Shown piece by piece: positions 1 through 12,340 of a stretch of DNA of 64,000 bases. The notes beneath the pieces were generated by a model. It was not told the origin of the DNA. It saw only the letters and a program-made list of their open reading frames with translations, and did no database searches. A program made the position numbers and the translations under genes. The first letter of the stretch is position 1. Every line of letters begins with the position of its first letter. The stretch spans positions 1,488,001-1,552,000 of the forward strand of contig NC_003280.10 in NCBI RefSeq assembly GCF_000002985.6. The letters run 5' to 3'. Source of the DNA: Caenorhabditis elegans (lineage: Eukaryota; Nematoda; Chromadorea; Rhabditida; Rhabditidae).

Positions 1-841
1 TGGGAAATTTCTTATTTAGTCATATGCTCAAATGGTAAATCAATTCAAAGGGTACAACTATTCTTAGAATTTTTCGAGCCTGTTACATTCCCAAATCTCT
101 TATTATGGTGCATCTAACCGACTTACTATTATTTTTTCCAAATACGAATTTTGAATAATTTGCTCTTTAAGTTTACTTTTCACTGACTTAAATAGTCATT
201 AAAGTCTCTTTAAATATTGCTCTACTGATTTGGGATCTCATATGGCTTTCACGTTACGATTTGATTCTTCAGCTTCAAAGTATCATATACAAAAACTTTT
301 CACTTAATAATTTTTCCCTAAGTTTTTTCAAAAGATGTTTAGTTTTGGGAAAAATGATCATTATGATAAGTTCAACAAGATTTGACGTTCAAGTTTAATT
401 TTCTGCCGAACAATCATAAGCAATGTGTTTGACTTATTTCAAAAGATTATATCTTTGTTGACGTTTGAAATAACAAATTGTTGTCAACTAAAAAGTTGTT
501 GACAATAGTTGTTAGTTGGTACCTTTTAGTGATCTTTAGTGACTGCGGAGATGTGAGCTACCAAATATGATCTAAAATTCTAGATCTGTGCTCAAAAATA
601 TCTCAGTTCTTGATAAAAGTGAAAAGATGCTTCAACTATGAAAATGTGTATTGTTTTGAGCTTGACGAAGTTGTAGTTTTTTTTGTAGGAGTGATATCTC
701 TGTTGTCATCGAAGCTATTATAAAATGACCAACTACGAAAAGATGTAGAAATAATTGGTTATCATTATTGTAGCCATAAACTTTTTAATAGATTTGATAG
801 AAATCGAGATATTAAGACAAACGTCCAATTTTCAGAACTAA
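1..841. other. Noncoding DNA left of the FBXC-like fragment
   Basis: AT-rich sequence with no convincing exon on either strand. It contains short near-palindromic words built on AAGTTGTTGACAA around 475-520, a motif type that recurs in other intergenic parts of the window. No first exon for the adjacent FBXC-like fragment could be recognised here. Confidence 0.5.
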
Positions 842-1877
842 AAAAAAAAATCAAATCAATCAGTACCTCTCCGCCTGAAATTCCTAAAATTGGACAGCAC
901 TGGCATTAAAGTGGATGAGACAGAATATGGGTTGCAATTGTATTATCGGAATCCTCCCAGCCAGAATAACAATATTTCTACGGAACATACGGATGATGTT
1001 CTAGATGAAGATCCTAACGAAATTCTAGTTGATTTAAGAGCAGCAGGTAAGAGCAATTCGATGTTAACTCTCATAAACCTCGTGTGCAAAGGTAGAGAAC
1101 CCGAATTTTTTCATATTACGTTTAACATCCGAACTGCTTCAAAGATTCAAAGAAGAGCTGAATACCTGAGCTATGACAAAAAGATCCACGAGGCTGTAAA
1201 ATATTTGTTTGACAAATTAATTGGTGGGAGATGTCTCATCAAAACTGACACACTTTCTTTTGGATGTGACAGAATACTGAGGCTTCCGTCTAGTTTGAAG
1301 TTCAAAACCAATGATTTGGAATTGGATAGTTATTACAATTATGAGGTATTCAATGCGATCAAGTCAACACTGGATCCTTCCACTTCACCTCTAAATTCGA
1401 TTACTCTGTACCGTAACCCTAGTTTGAATAGTGAACATCCAATTGTTCAATCCACTGGAATTCTGAACTTCCGGAGTCTTCATATTGCTGGAAAAGACGT
1501 CCACACATTTATGAAGATTTGTCACAAACTAGTTCGTATATATCCCGACTATTGCAATCCGCAAGATGTGATTCGAAATGTGGCACTTCTTATCGACGAT
1601 TGGATTGAGTTAGGACGCGATGTTGGCTACTTTTGGTCAATTTTTACGTCAGGATATACCGCGAGAGAGATTTTGGAGACTGTTAAGAAGAATCACTCGG
1701 AAAGAATTGATGACGGGTGAGCTTATCCATGCTGTCAAAAGATAATACGAAACATGTTTCAGAGAGACAGATAATGTCATAGTTCATGTGAACAACACGT
1801 CAGATCTTCATCTTGGCTGCGTCAGAGATGGTTTTCGTGATGGGTTGGAGCTCAAAGTTCAACTGCGATCCTTATAA
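842..1877 (+). CDS. FBXC-like (DUF3557-type) gene fragment, 5' end missing
   Basis: Two exons, 842?-1716 and 1763-1877, join in frame across a 46-base intron (GTGAGC...TTTCAG). The C-terminal half carries the pattern of C. elegans FBXC proteins: a LIDDW segment, an ILETVKK-like helix, then IVHVNN and a final LELKVQLRSL stretch, which I match to the DUF3557-type domain from memory. The open frame runs upstream of the first listed leucine as SVPLRLKFLKLDSTGIKV, also family-typical, up to an A-run at 841-850, beyond which the frame hits TAA. No ATG or F-box exon is visible upstream. The gene is therefore partial here: either its first exon is diverged, or a slip in the A-run has broken it. Role, if functional: unknown; the family is presumed to include ubiquitin-ligase adaptors. 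Confidence 0.6.
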
Positions 1878-2125
1878 TAATTCAAATTTTTGTATCAGTG
1901 TTTTTTTTGTATTATTTTGAAATGAACAGTTGAACTCGCAATTTATCACTTTTTGGAATGAAAAACACATTAAAATGGGCTTATTAAACATTTAAAACTA
2001 ATTTGAGCGGCGGCGGGGAAATAGAGATATATAAATTATAGATATATATGAATTATTATAAAAACAAGTTGGAAGAGAAGAAGACAAGAAATTGAGATTT
2101 TCAAATGGGAGAGAGAGAGACTAGA

Positions 2126-5100
2126 TTAAGACCACTGTGAGGCGAGAGCATTTGATCGAGCCAGACGCTTTGAGACGTAGGAGCCAACGACAAGGCCGGT
2201 GAGCACCAGGGAAATGAGCACATGGTCGAAATCGTCCTGGAAAATGGGAATTTGGGTGATTTTTTGGGTTTTTTAGCTTGAAAATTGGGAATTTTCAGCT
2301 TTTTTCTAGTAGAAATCGCTCAAAAACAAGGTTTTCCTCAATCTTTGAGCCCAAAATTTGAAAGTTTAGGTTTTTTGTTAGAAAAAGTCGCTGAAACTCT
2401 GGAATTATCACAATTTTTAGGCCCAACATTTGAAAAATTTAGGTTTTTTTATAAGTGGTGTCAGAATGTCCCATTTCGTTGTGATCTACAAAAAATGCGG
2501 AAAATTGGACGCAAACCTTTCAAATGATTTCGCATGGTTAAGAACGCGCTGACGTCACATTTTTTGGGGAAAAAAATTCCCGCATTTTTTGTAGATCAAA
2601 TCGTTATGGGACAACCTGACACCATGTGGGGTTTGTAGCTTGAAAATTTGAAATTTTCAGCTTTTTTCTAGTAGAAACTACTGAAAATGGAGGATTTTCT
2701 CAATTTTTAAGCCCAAAATTTGAAAATTTATAATTTTTCGCTAAAATTCTGGTATTATCTCAATATTTAGGCTAAATAATTGAAAAATTCAGGTTTTTTC
2801 CTACATAAACTAACTAATTTTACTGCTGAAAATGTGAAAACTGATTTTAAAAGGCGAAGAAGTCACAAAATGGGCGGAGCTACAGTACACCCAAAATTTG
2901 AAATTTTGTGTCTCTAGCTGTCCGTGGAGCGCATTTGCAGCCCGAGGTCAGCGGGAAATTCAAATTATTCGATAAAAATACGGATTTTTTTCACTTTCTA
3001 TGGTTTTCTAGGCTGAATCATGTAGAAAAAGCCAAAATTTTCAGTTTTGGGGTGAAATTCAATGATTTTTCAGGAAAAATCATTGGAAACCTCTCATATT
3101 TCATGTTTTCAAGGGCTGAAACATGTAAAAAAACGCCAATTTTTATGATTTTTTCGGAAAAATCATCGAAACCCACTCAAATTCCATGTTTTCACCGGCT
3201 AAAACATGCAAAAAAGGCCAATTCCAAGGTATTTCTGTACCTTCAATATATCAAAAGTACCCGACGGTACAAGTCTCGTAAAGAACAAATCCGTCCCGTA
3301 GGCCAACACAAGTGACGTGGATTCCAAGCCCGACGGGCTTGTTTTGATGCCACGGACTCGGTGGACCGTCTGATTGTAGTTGATCATTTCTTCGGTGGCT
3401 ACGGCGATTTCCGGCATGTAACCAATCATCATCTCCTCACGCATCGCTTGGGTCAGCTCCATTGGTCGATTCGCGTCGAGGAGGCGTCGCGAGACTTCAT
3501 GGATGTTTCCGGATGGGTGTGCGACAAGGATTGATCGAGTTGTCAGGCCTTGTTCTGTAGGAATAATTGTGGTTTTTTGGGTGAAAATCTGACATTTCTA
3601 GTGAAAATCTGGACTTTTTAGTGAAAATCTGACATTTCTAGTGAAAATTCTACAATTTTTAGTGAAAATTTGAAATTTTCAGCTTTTCCTACCTGTCTCC
3701 GAGACACTCATCGCATCCACTCCTTGAGCATAAATATAGCTCTGCTGAGCAACCACTGGCGGCAGTTTTTCCGCGATTTTCGAGTCGAACACTTCCTGAA
3801 AATTTTGGTGAAATTTTCTTATAAATTTAGACATTTTTGACGGAAAACTGTCGGTTTTAACGATTTGGAGACAATTTTTTAGGGAATTTAAACTAAAATT
3901 TGTAAAAAATTTGAATTTTTCTCACTAAAACCATCAGATTTTAGAGAAAAATTCGAAATTTGGGTCAAAAATTCGATTTTGGCAATTTTTAATGCTATTT
4001 TCGGCTGATTTTACAAAAATCTCATCAAAATTCTGACTTTTAGGCAAAAATGAAAATTTGGGCATAGCTTCCGCATCCCCAGTGACAAATGTGCTCTATT
4101 GCACAAATTGTTGGTTGGAATACGGTATTTATGGCATGTTTCAGCCGAGAATACCGATATTCCAGCCATCAATTAGGATAGAAGCACACAAGTCACAAAT
4201 TATGAGTAGAGCGCATTCTCATTGGCGAGGAAATTCAAATTTAGCCATCGCTTGCTAATTTGTGTTTTATGCTCAAAAACCTAGAAAAGTATAATTTTTC
4301 ATCGATTTTCAGTGAAAAATTTGATTTTGGCCAAAAATTGACCGTGGAGTACATTTTTAACATGTGGTCGGGCAGGAAATTGAATTTTTCAATATAAAAA
4401 AATCACAAAACATGGAAATTTGGGAATTTCAAGTTTATAGGTGCTAAATGTAAAAATTTTACGTTCAAAATGAACAAAACTGATCAAATCCCACATTTTC
4501 AGGGCTTTTGAGTTCCAAATTCCATGATTTTTCTGGTAAAAATCATCAAAAACCCCTTCAAATTCCATGTTTTCAAGGCCTAAAACATGCAAAAAACACC
4601 GAAAAAGCACCTTCTGAGTGTGCTGCTCTTCAGTTCCTTCGTAGAGCTCAATAATTCCGAGCTCGGTGCGTCGTCCCTTATCCGACCAGTAGCTATAGGC
4701 AATCCAGTTCTCCGAATGCACCATGTGGATCGGTTTTGCCGCTTTTCCAATTGAGGCACTGTGCACAATTTGTCCCGTTACAATGTCGACTAAAGTAATT
4801 GTCATGTGCTGATCAGCTCGGTTGATCGACGCAATTGCCGCCAAATTCGGGTTCACGTACTTGTATTGTACCTCTCGGGTGACCAATACACGTCCTTGTG
4901 AGTGCACTTTTTCTGAAAAATGAAAAAAAAATTGGTGATTTTCCGAGTTTTCTAGGCATTTTTAGAGTTCATAGCTTGAAAATCTGACTTTAAAACATGT
5001 TTTTAGGGCTCGAAAACACCAATTTTCAGAAAAATGTGCATTTTTGCGTCAGGAAATCGGTGTTTGCGTATTTTTGGCGCGCTACAGTAACCCAAAAAAC

Positions 5101-8100
5101 TTCCAAAACTGTTGCAATAAGCGGAAAATCGCTTTTCAAACACGTTTTTAGGCCTAAAATTCCAATTTTGATAAGTCTGTGCATTTTTGCGTCAACTCAT
5201 CGGTGTTTGCGTATTTTTGGAGCTACAGTAATCCAGAAAAATTCCGAAATTAGTTAAAAATGCGGAAAATCGATTTTGAAACATGTTTTTGAGCCTAAAA
5301 CATAAATTTTTCGAAATCTGTGCATTTTTGCGTCAGGAAATCAGTGTTTGCGTACTTTTGGAGCTACAGTAATCCACAGAATTGTTAAAATTGATTAAAA
5401 CGGCGGAAAATCGATTTTTCGACATATTTTAGGCCTACAACACCAATTTTTCAAGATCTGTGCATTTTTGCGTCAGGGTGTCGGTGTTTGCGTACTTTTG
5501 AAGCTACAGTAATTTTCAAATTTTCAAAAAGGGTTGAAACTGCAAAAAATCGGCTTTAAAACATCTTTTCAGGCCTATAACACTAATTTTACAAAAATGT
5601 GCAATTTTGCGTCAGGACGCCGATGTCTGCGTACTTATGGAGCTACAGTAACCCAGAGAATTTTCAAAATTGGTTAAAAATGCGGAAAATCGATTTTCAA
5701 ACATGTTTTTAGGGCTAAAAACGCAATTTTCTGAAATCTGTGCATTTTTGCGTCAGGAAACCGGTATTTGCGTACTTTTGGAGCTACAGTAATCCAACAT
5801 AGATCAAATTTTGGCGGGAAATTCGAATTTTCAAATCTTACGATTGAAGGATTTCCCCTTAACGGCAATAATATCGTCCTGAGCGGTCAATCCGAGATTT
5901 CCCTGCCAGACGGGCGTGATTTTTTGGCTTGAAATATCGATTTTCAGGCCTTGAACAGTCTGAGATTGAATATCCAGGAGGTAGAGGTACGGAGTGGTGG
6001 CTGACAGCTCTTCTGGCGTAATTGACGGGAAGATTTTGATCTGAAAATTCACTTTTTAGCCGTTTTTTACTAAAAATTAAAAATTTGGGCATAGCTTCCG
6101 CATCCCCGGTGACAAATGTTCTCTACCGATAATCGGAAGGTGGAAAAACACGGATTTTAATGAATTTTTTAATTTAAAAAATCATTAAAACCGGTATTTT
6201 CTCCTCCAGATTAGGGTAGAAGGACATGAGCCACAAAAAATATTCAAAAAAAAGGTGCAAATGCGCTCAAATGCAAAAATCTGCGAAAATTCGCATTAGA
6301 GCGCATTTGCTCTATTGCACCCCCAATTGTCGGTTGGAATACGGTATTTATTGCATGTTTCAGCCGAGAATACCGATATTCCGACCATCAATGAGGATAG
6401 AGGCACACAAGTCACAGATTATCAGTGGAGCGCATTTGCATGGGCTATGGAATTCAAATTTCCGGCTAAAAATTGAATTTTAGAGCAAAAATAGGAGTTT
6501 CGACAGATTTTTTTGAAATTTTTCAGGGCAAATTACACATTTTTGTGGAAATTTCTAGTTTTTAGGCATCAAAATTCAATTTTTCTAGATATTTTCAAAT
6601 TTACGCCGAATTTCAACCAGCTTATATTTATGTTTTAAGCTCAAAAAAGGAATTTTGAATTCCTTTTAGCGGAAATCGAGTTTTCACAATTTTTGGGGTA
6701 AATCCACCCATTTTACCCGATTTTTTCAGGGTTTAAGCCGAATTTTCAGCCATTTACCTCCTCATTTTTGCCAATCAACATTACTGGGTAGACGTGCTTG
6801 TGAGTGTGGACCGGCAGGAGAGAAAGTCTGAAAAATTAGCTATTTTGCGGACTTTTGAGTTTTTGAGCGGTTTTTTGGTGAATTTTGTGTTTTTTTTTTT
6901 TGCTGAAAAATTGAAATTTTGAGCTAAAATCCCAACTTTTTAAGTCAAGAAATCCAAATTTTCAGGTATTTTCACTGAAAAAACCCAAAAAATTACCTTT
7001 TAACCGGATATCCGAGCTCATTTCTCGACACAACTTTTCCGACCATTGGATTGAACGATACAATCACTCCATTGTGGGTTAGCTGAAAGAAAATTCGAAT
7101 TTAACAGTGTTGCAAGTGCGCTCCATTGATAAAAATGTAGAAAAGCTGGTTTTTAGTGGATTTTTCGCCGAAAACTGAACTTTTTAGTTGAAAATTCGGA
7201 TTTTTAAGAGCTTGAACTCAAAAATGCCAAAAATTTGAATTTAGCAGTGTTGCAAGTGCGCTCCATTGATAAACATGTAGAAAAGTCGGTTCGTAGGGGA
7301 TTTTTCCGCCAAAAACTTCAATTTTTAGTTGAAAATTTGAAATTTTGGCTGAAAATCAATTATTTGAGTCAAAAACTTCAATTTTCCGTAGAAAATTCAG
7401 ATTTTTGAGGGTTTCAACACAGAAAAGTGATAAAAATTTGAATTTAGCAGTGTTGCAAGTGCGCTCCGATGATAAATCGTCATTGGAGCGCACTTGCAGC
7501 AGAGGATTTTCGATTTTAAGGTGGACAATTAAGTTTTTGAAGGTTTTTTGGACTGAAAAAATGTGATTTTTTGCCAATTTTTCAGAATTTTGACACCAAA
7601 ACTGCGTTTTTCGGAGAAAATTTCAATTTTCAGCCCCTACTTTATTCGAAAAAACGACAGAAGCCAGCCCGTCCAACTGATAATGAGCCGTGGTCCTTTG
7701 CACAAAAAGAGGCACTTTTTCTCCGTCAAACGGGCTTTCCAGTGGCTGGAAGTGCTCGCCGAGCCACAATTTCCATAGGTACCGCCCGTCGGCACTGTCG
7801 ATTCCGAATACGGTTCCAGTTGAAGTTGCGACGATGATCACCTTCCGAAGATTGAAATAATCACGTTCGAATGGTCCAGAAGCGGCGGATCCGCTGAAAA
7901 TATCGGTTTTAGGTGAATTTTACGATGAAAAATCAAAATTTGGGCATAGCTTCCGCATCTCCGGTGGCAAATGTGCTCTACCGATAATCGGAAGGTGGAA
8001 AATACGGATTTTAATGAATTTTTCAGTGTAAAAAATCATTAAAACCGGTATTTTCTCCTCCAGATTAGGGTAGAAGGACAGGAGCCACAAAAATTGTTTT

Positions 8101-11100
8101 AAAAAAAAGGTGCAAATGCGCTCAAATGCAAAAATCTGCGGGAATTCGCAATGGAGCGCGTTTGCAATGCCAAATTCGGATTTTATGGATTTTTAGCTAA
8201 AAATCCAATACCAACCGAATTTTTGCACAGAAAAATTGAGAAAAACAATTTTTCCACTTAAAACCGCATTTTCGGTGGGATTTTTCACTAAAATTTCAAA
8301 ATTTTACCTCCCAGAGGCCGATCTCACGGAATTTATAAAATCGGCGACCCCATTTCCATTTTTCGTGATCGAAGTCACCACGTAGATCACTTTTTCGATG
8401 GAACGGGTAATTTGGCGGCAAAGTTGTCCAAATTGCACTTGAATACGGCGAATAAAGGCGGAAATGATGTTGCCTGAAGGAAAATTTGATAAAAATCTGC
8501 CAAAATTCGTTGAAAAACGCAAATTTCTCACTGGAGCGCACTTTCTGCAGCGGGAAATTTGAATTTTCGGGTTAAAATCGATGAAAATTCTCACTTTCTC
8601 CATCTTCAAATTCGTCTTCAATCATTTGTTGACTTTCTGACAGCGGAAGATCGACCATTTCCACAGAGACTGCGGTGATAAGGGATTCTGAAAAGTTTGG
8701 GGGATTTTTGGCGGGAAATTTGAATTTTTCAGTGAAATTTTCAGATTTTTCGTCGTGGAGCGCACTTGCATCATTTTTTGATATTTTTGGTATTTCCTAG
8801 TAGAATTATACTCGAAAAGTCAAATTTTCACTCAAAATCCGTAATTTTCGTCATTTTCTCACTGGGGCGCACTTGCAACATGCGGTCGGCGGGAAATTCA
8901 AATTTTTAGATCAAAAACAGGTTTTTCGACCAATTTTTCATATTTTCTAGTGAAATTATGCTAGAAAAATCAATTTTTCACTCAAAATCTTCAGTTTTCG
9001 ACATTTTCTCATTGGAGCGCACTTGCAACATGCAGTTGGCGGGAAATTTGAATTTTTGGGTCCAAAACACGTTTTTCGACTATTTTTTCTATATTTTCAA
9101 GTAAAATTAGGCTAGAAAATTCCAATTTTCACGAAAAATCACCAATTTTCGACATTTTCTCATTGGGGCGCGCTTGCAACATGCGGCCGGCGGGAAATTT
9201 GAATTTTTGGGTCCAAAACACGTTTTTCGACTAATTTTTCATATTTTCAAGCTAAATTATGATAGAAAATTCCAATTTTCACTAAAAATCGGCAATTTTC
9301 AGGATTTTCTCACTGGGGCGCATTTGCAACATGCGGTCGGCGGAAAATTCGAATTTTTCAGTCCAAAACAGGTTTTTCGACCAATTTTTCATATTTTCTA
9401 GTGAAATTATGCTCGAAAAGTCAATTTTTCACTAAAAATCGCCAATTTTCCACATTTTCTCATTAGAGCGCACTTGCAACATGCGATCCGCGGGAAATTC
9501 GAAATTTTGGGTCAAAAACACGGTTTTCGACTATTTTTTTTTCTATACTTTCAAGTGAAATTATGCTCGAAAAGTCAATTTTTCACTAAAAATCGATATT
9601 TTTCTACTTTTTCTCATTGGGGCGCGCTTGCAACATGCGGTCGGCGGAAAATTCGAATTTTTCAGTCCAAAACATGCTTTTCGACCAATTTTTCATATTT
9701 TCAAGCTAAATTATGATAGAAAATTCAAATTTTCATAAAAAACCGCCAATTTTCCACATTTTCTCATTGGGGCGCGCTTGCAACATGCGGCCGGCGGGAA
9801 ATTTGAATTTTCGGGTCAAAAACTCGATTTTTAACATCTTTTCTTGCAATTTTCGAATTTTTCCCATTCAAAACCTTCTCTACTCCATTCCAAATTGACG
9901 CTCTTGCTATTCTGGTCAACAGTGACAAATTCCACATGGCAATCCTCTCCAACAATCACAATTTCCCAATCTTTATCGTTTTTGCGTCCAAAAATCGATT
10001 TTGGAGCCGAATTTTCCAGATTTTCAGCCATTTTCACACGTTTTGCACTGAAATGTGTCGCCGAATTGACGAAAACGACTCGAACAGCGTCCGATGACGT
10101 CACTATCACTGATTCATGATTTTCAGTGATTCCCAAAGCTTCTCCAGCGCCAATATCCACACTTTTCCGCACTTGAGCTCCATTTTCAGCGGTAATTTCG
10201 ACAATTTGGGCGTTTTTGGCTCCGCGAGCAAGAATCAGTGGTCCGTGGCCGGAAATCTCGAGGATTTCCGTTTCCAGTTGGATTTTTTGCACTTTTTGAC
10301 GGAAAATATCGACGATTTGAAGTGTGGAACCTGTGGAGCACGAGAGATAGGCTTCTTGGACGTGACAGCTGGAAAAATTGTGAAAATTACAAGTTTTTTA
10401 GTTAAAAATGAAAATTTGGGCATAGCTTCCGCATCTCCGATGGCAAATGTGCTCTACCGATAATCGGAAGGTGGAAAAACACGGATTTCAATGAATTTTT
10501 AGTGTAAAAAATCATTAAAACCGATATTTTCTCCTTCAGATTAGGGTAGAAGGACATGAGCCACAAAATATATACAAAAAAAAGGATGCAAATGCGCTCA
10601 AATGCAAAAATCTGCAAAATTTGCATTGGAGCGCGTTTACAACGCAAAATTTAAATTTTTATAGGGAAAATAGACACACAAACTACAAAAATGGGAATTT
10701 TCAACTTTTTTGATAAAAAATTTATTTTTTTGGCTCAAAATTCACTTATAAAGCTAAAAATCAAATTTTTAGCGTAATTTTCAATTTTTTAGGTGAAAAA
10801 TCGCGAAAATTCCATTTTTCCAGCTAAAAATCGCCGATTTTTCATATTTTCGTCGTTAAAAGCTTAATTTTCATCTTTTTTAGCTGAAAATTTTACTTTT
10901 TCGGCTCAAAATCCACTCAAAACGCTAAAAATCTAATTTTTAGCGTAATTTTCAAAGTTTTAAGTAGAAAATCGTGAAAATTCCATTTTCCGGCTCAAAA
11001 TCCTCATTTTAAGTCCAATTTTCCGCTTTTCCACTCAAAAATTCTACTTTTTCGGCTCAAAATCCTTGATTTCAACGGTTTTCAGCGGCTCAAAAGCTCC

Positions 11101-12326
11101 ATCCTCGGTGATTTTCGACAATTCGATCGATTTTCCGGCGTTTTTCAGCGCCGACACGTGGATTACAACGTCATCTTGTTGGAAGAAGGCGGAGAAGGTT
11201 CTGGAAAGCGGGAAATATCGAGTTTTCAGCAATTTTCGCGCCAAAACTAACAATTCCGTCTTGGAAATCACAGTTTCTACTGGTTTTTCGTCTCCCAACC
11301 GAAAAACGACCAAAGTTCGGCCACTTGCCACGTGGAGCCGCTGATTTGTCACGTGGATCGCTTGAATTTCGGATTTTTGCTCAGAAATCGGCAATTGGTG
11401 AGCCAGAACTCCATTATTCTTGTTCCAAACTCGCACAGACCGCCCGTCCTCGGAAATTGAGTAGATATCTGAAAAAATTTGAATTCAAGACGGCTGAAAG
11501 TGCGCTCCAGTGAGAAATTCGCGCTGGAGCGCGTTTGCAGCCACTAACATTCTCGATCTTTTGTGAACGTCAATCCATTGGTGCTTCCCGAGGGATTTTC
11601 CATAATTTGGCGCCAACCTGAAAAAAAAATTGATTTTTTTTTGATTTTTTAGCTAAAAATCGCTGATTTCAGCTAATTTGAATGAAAAATGCGATTTTTC
11701 AACAAATTTAAGGCTAAAATAACGATTTTTAGCATATTTGAAGTGAAAATCACGATTTTCCGGCTCAAAAACTCACCAATATTGCCGGTATTCAACACCA
11801 GAGAGGCCAGCACGGATTGGGCGGTCGAGACGATCAGACGGTCGGATTTGCTGGAAAAAATCGATTTTTAAGAGAAAAATTAGCTTATTCTCAGCATTTT
11901 ATGTATGAAAATTGATTTTAAACGCAAAAAACCAAGTTTTTTGATAGGAATTTAGTGAAAATCCGGGGAAAATTGGTGAAAATCGGTTATTTTTCAGTTT
12001 TTCGGTTTTAATTTCGACTTTTTCTTGTCGAATTTCAGGTTTTCAGGTAAATTATCGGCTTTTCGCAGGTTTGTAACTACAAATTTAATTTTTTACTGCA
12101 AAAGTGTATGGAAAAATCAATTTTTACCAAATTTCGCGGGATTTTTACGATTTTCTATAATTTTCTTCGATAAATTCTCTAATAATCACCTTCCAACTTT
12201 GTCAAAAGTGATTTTAGCCGGACACCCGACCAACTGTTTCCTCCAATCGAATTTTCCGGCTTGATCTTCGAATATTGCCGTCACCGAGGCGAAAATAGCG
12301 ATGGTTACTAGTAAAAGTAACCTCAT
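2126..12326 (-). CDS. emc-1: ER membrane protein complex subunit 1 (EMC1)
   Basis: EMC1 is the large lumenal beta-propeller subunit of the ER membrane protein complex, which inserts and stabilises membrane proteins. I assembled 16 exons giving 946 codons with consistent phase: 12190-12326, 11777-11850, 11549-11617, 11252-11468, 11048-11200, 9875-10368, 8595-8687, 8308-8473, 7641-7893, 6997-7082, 6758-6827, 5842-6040, 4611-4912, 3693-3795, 3241-3554 and 2126-2236. The start has a signal peptide (MRLLLLVTIAIFASVTAI) followed by FEDQAGKFDWR, the conserved mature EMC1 N terminus. Further hallmarks are VHSQGRV, HSENWIAYSYW, INYNQTVHRVRGI and SGLESTSLVLAYG, and a last exon DDFDHVLISLVL encoding the C-terminal membrane anchor. 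TTTTTTTCAG six bases before the ATG is a likely SL trans-splice acceptor. Several introns are swollen by tandem and dispersed repeats. Confidence 0.95.
2456..2628. repeat. Palindromic ~175 bp repeat, copy 1
   Basis: Imperfect palindrome in the last emc-1 intron. Outer arms read GTGTCAGAATGTCCCATTTCG and its reverse complement, inner arms contain GATCTACAAAAAATGCGG, and the centre has GCATGGTTAAGAACGCGCTG. Near-identical copies lie at 21990-22170, 28953-29136 and 62250-62434. The layout is that of a small non-autonomous foldback element; no target duplication was resolved. Confidence 0.75.
4055..4240 (+). repeat. Dispersed intronic block, diverged copy
   Basis: Begins with GGCATAGCTTCCGCATC and continues through CAGCCGAGAATACCGATATT to TAGAGCGCATTC. 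The same ordered modules recur at 6090-6450, 7941-8170 and 10413-10650, always in emc-1 introns and in the same orientation. Confidence 0.7.
5000..5800 (+). repeat. ~140 bp tandem array in an emc-1 intron
   Basis: Six copies of a unit whose core reads TGCATTTTTGCGTCAGGAAA, then TGTTTGCGTA...TTTTGGAGCTACAGTAA. The GCGTC cores sit near 5048, 5191, 5331, 5472, 5611 and 5752, so the period is 139-143 bp. The whole array lies inside the intron between the exons at 4611-4912 and 5842-6040. Confidence 0.9.
6090..6450 (+). repeat. Dispersed intronic block, fullest copy
   Basis: Contains GGCATAGCTTCCGCATC, CCGATAATCGGAAGGTGG, AGATTAGGGTAGAAGGACA and AAATGCGCTCAAATGC in order, followed by a second module with TTTCAGCCGAGAATACCG. 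It is shared with 4055-4240, 7941-8170 and 10413-10650. Confidence 0.75.
7941..8170 (+). repeat. Dispersed intronic block, copy 3
   Basis: Same ordered words as the copy at 6090: GCATAGCTTCCGCATC, TAATCGGAAGGTGG, GGTAGAAGGACA, GCGCTCAAATGC and GGAGCGCGTTTGC. It lies in the emc-1 intron between the exons at 7641-7893 and 8308-8473. Confidence 0.75.
8750..9840 (+). repeat. ~150 bp tandem array in an emc-1 intron
   Basis: Seven or eight units, each with TTTTCTCATTGGAGCGC (or GGGGCGC), ACTTGCAACATGCGG, GGCGGGAAATT and then TTTTTCATATTTTC. Cores start near 8864, 9014, 9164, 9314, 9464, 9618 and 9768, a strikingly regular 150 bp spacing (one step of 154). Single diverged GGAGCGCACTTGCA cores also occur elsewhere, for example near 7465, 8530, 18890, 21190 and 21347. 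Confidence 0.92.
10413..10650 (+). repeat. Dispersed intronic block, copy 4
   Basis: Same modules in the same order as at 6090 and 7941: GCATAGCTTCCGCATC, GATAATCGGAAGGTGG, TAGGGTAGAAGGACA, AATGCGCTCAAATGC. It lies in the emc-1 intron upstream of the exon at 9875-10368. Confidence 0.75.
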
Positions 12327-12330
12327 TTCG

Positions 12331-12340
12331 CTGAAAAAAA
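12331..12340 (-). promoter_or_regulatory. Probable SL1 trans-splice acceptor of emc-1
   Basis: On the minus strand TTTTTTTCAG ends six bases before the emc-1 ATG, with no donor found upstream. This matches the usual C. elegans outron acceptor. Inferred from position and consensus only. Confidence 0.65.

Noticed and set aside
3199-3240. Extension of the emc-1 exon past the GTACAG donor
   Set aside because: The real exon ends at TTTGATATATTGAAG (3241) and joins DDFDHV; the extra codons are intronic.
8750-9840. CRISPR-like regular repeats
   Set aside because: Units are ~150 bp, homologous throughout, in a nuclear intron; there are no short identical repeats with unique spacers.
11201-11251. 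Continuous coding through this stretch of emc-1
   Set aside because: The frame is open, but GTTAGT...TTTCCAG boundaries give a 51-base intron that keeps phase and removes residues with no EMC1 counterpart.
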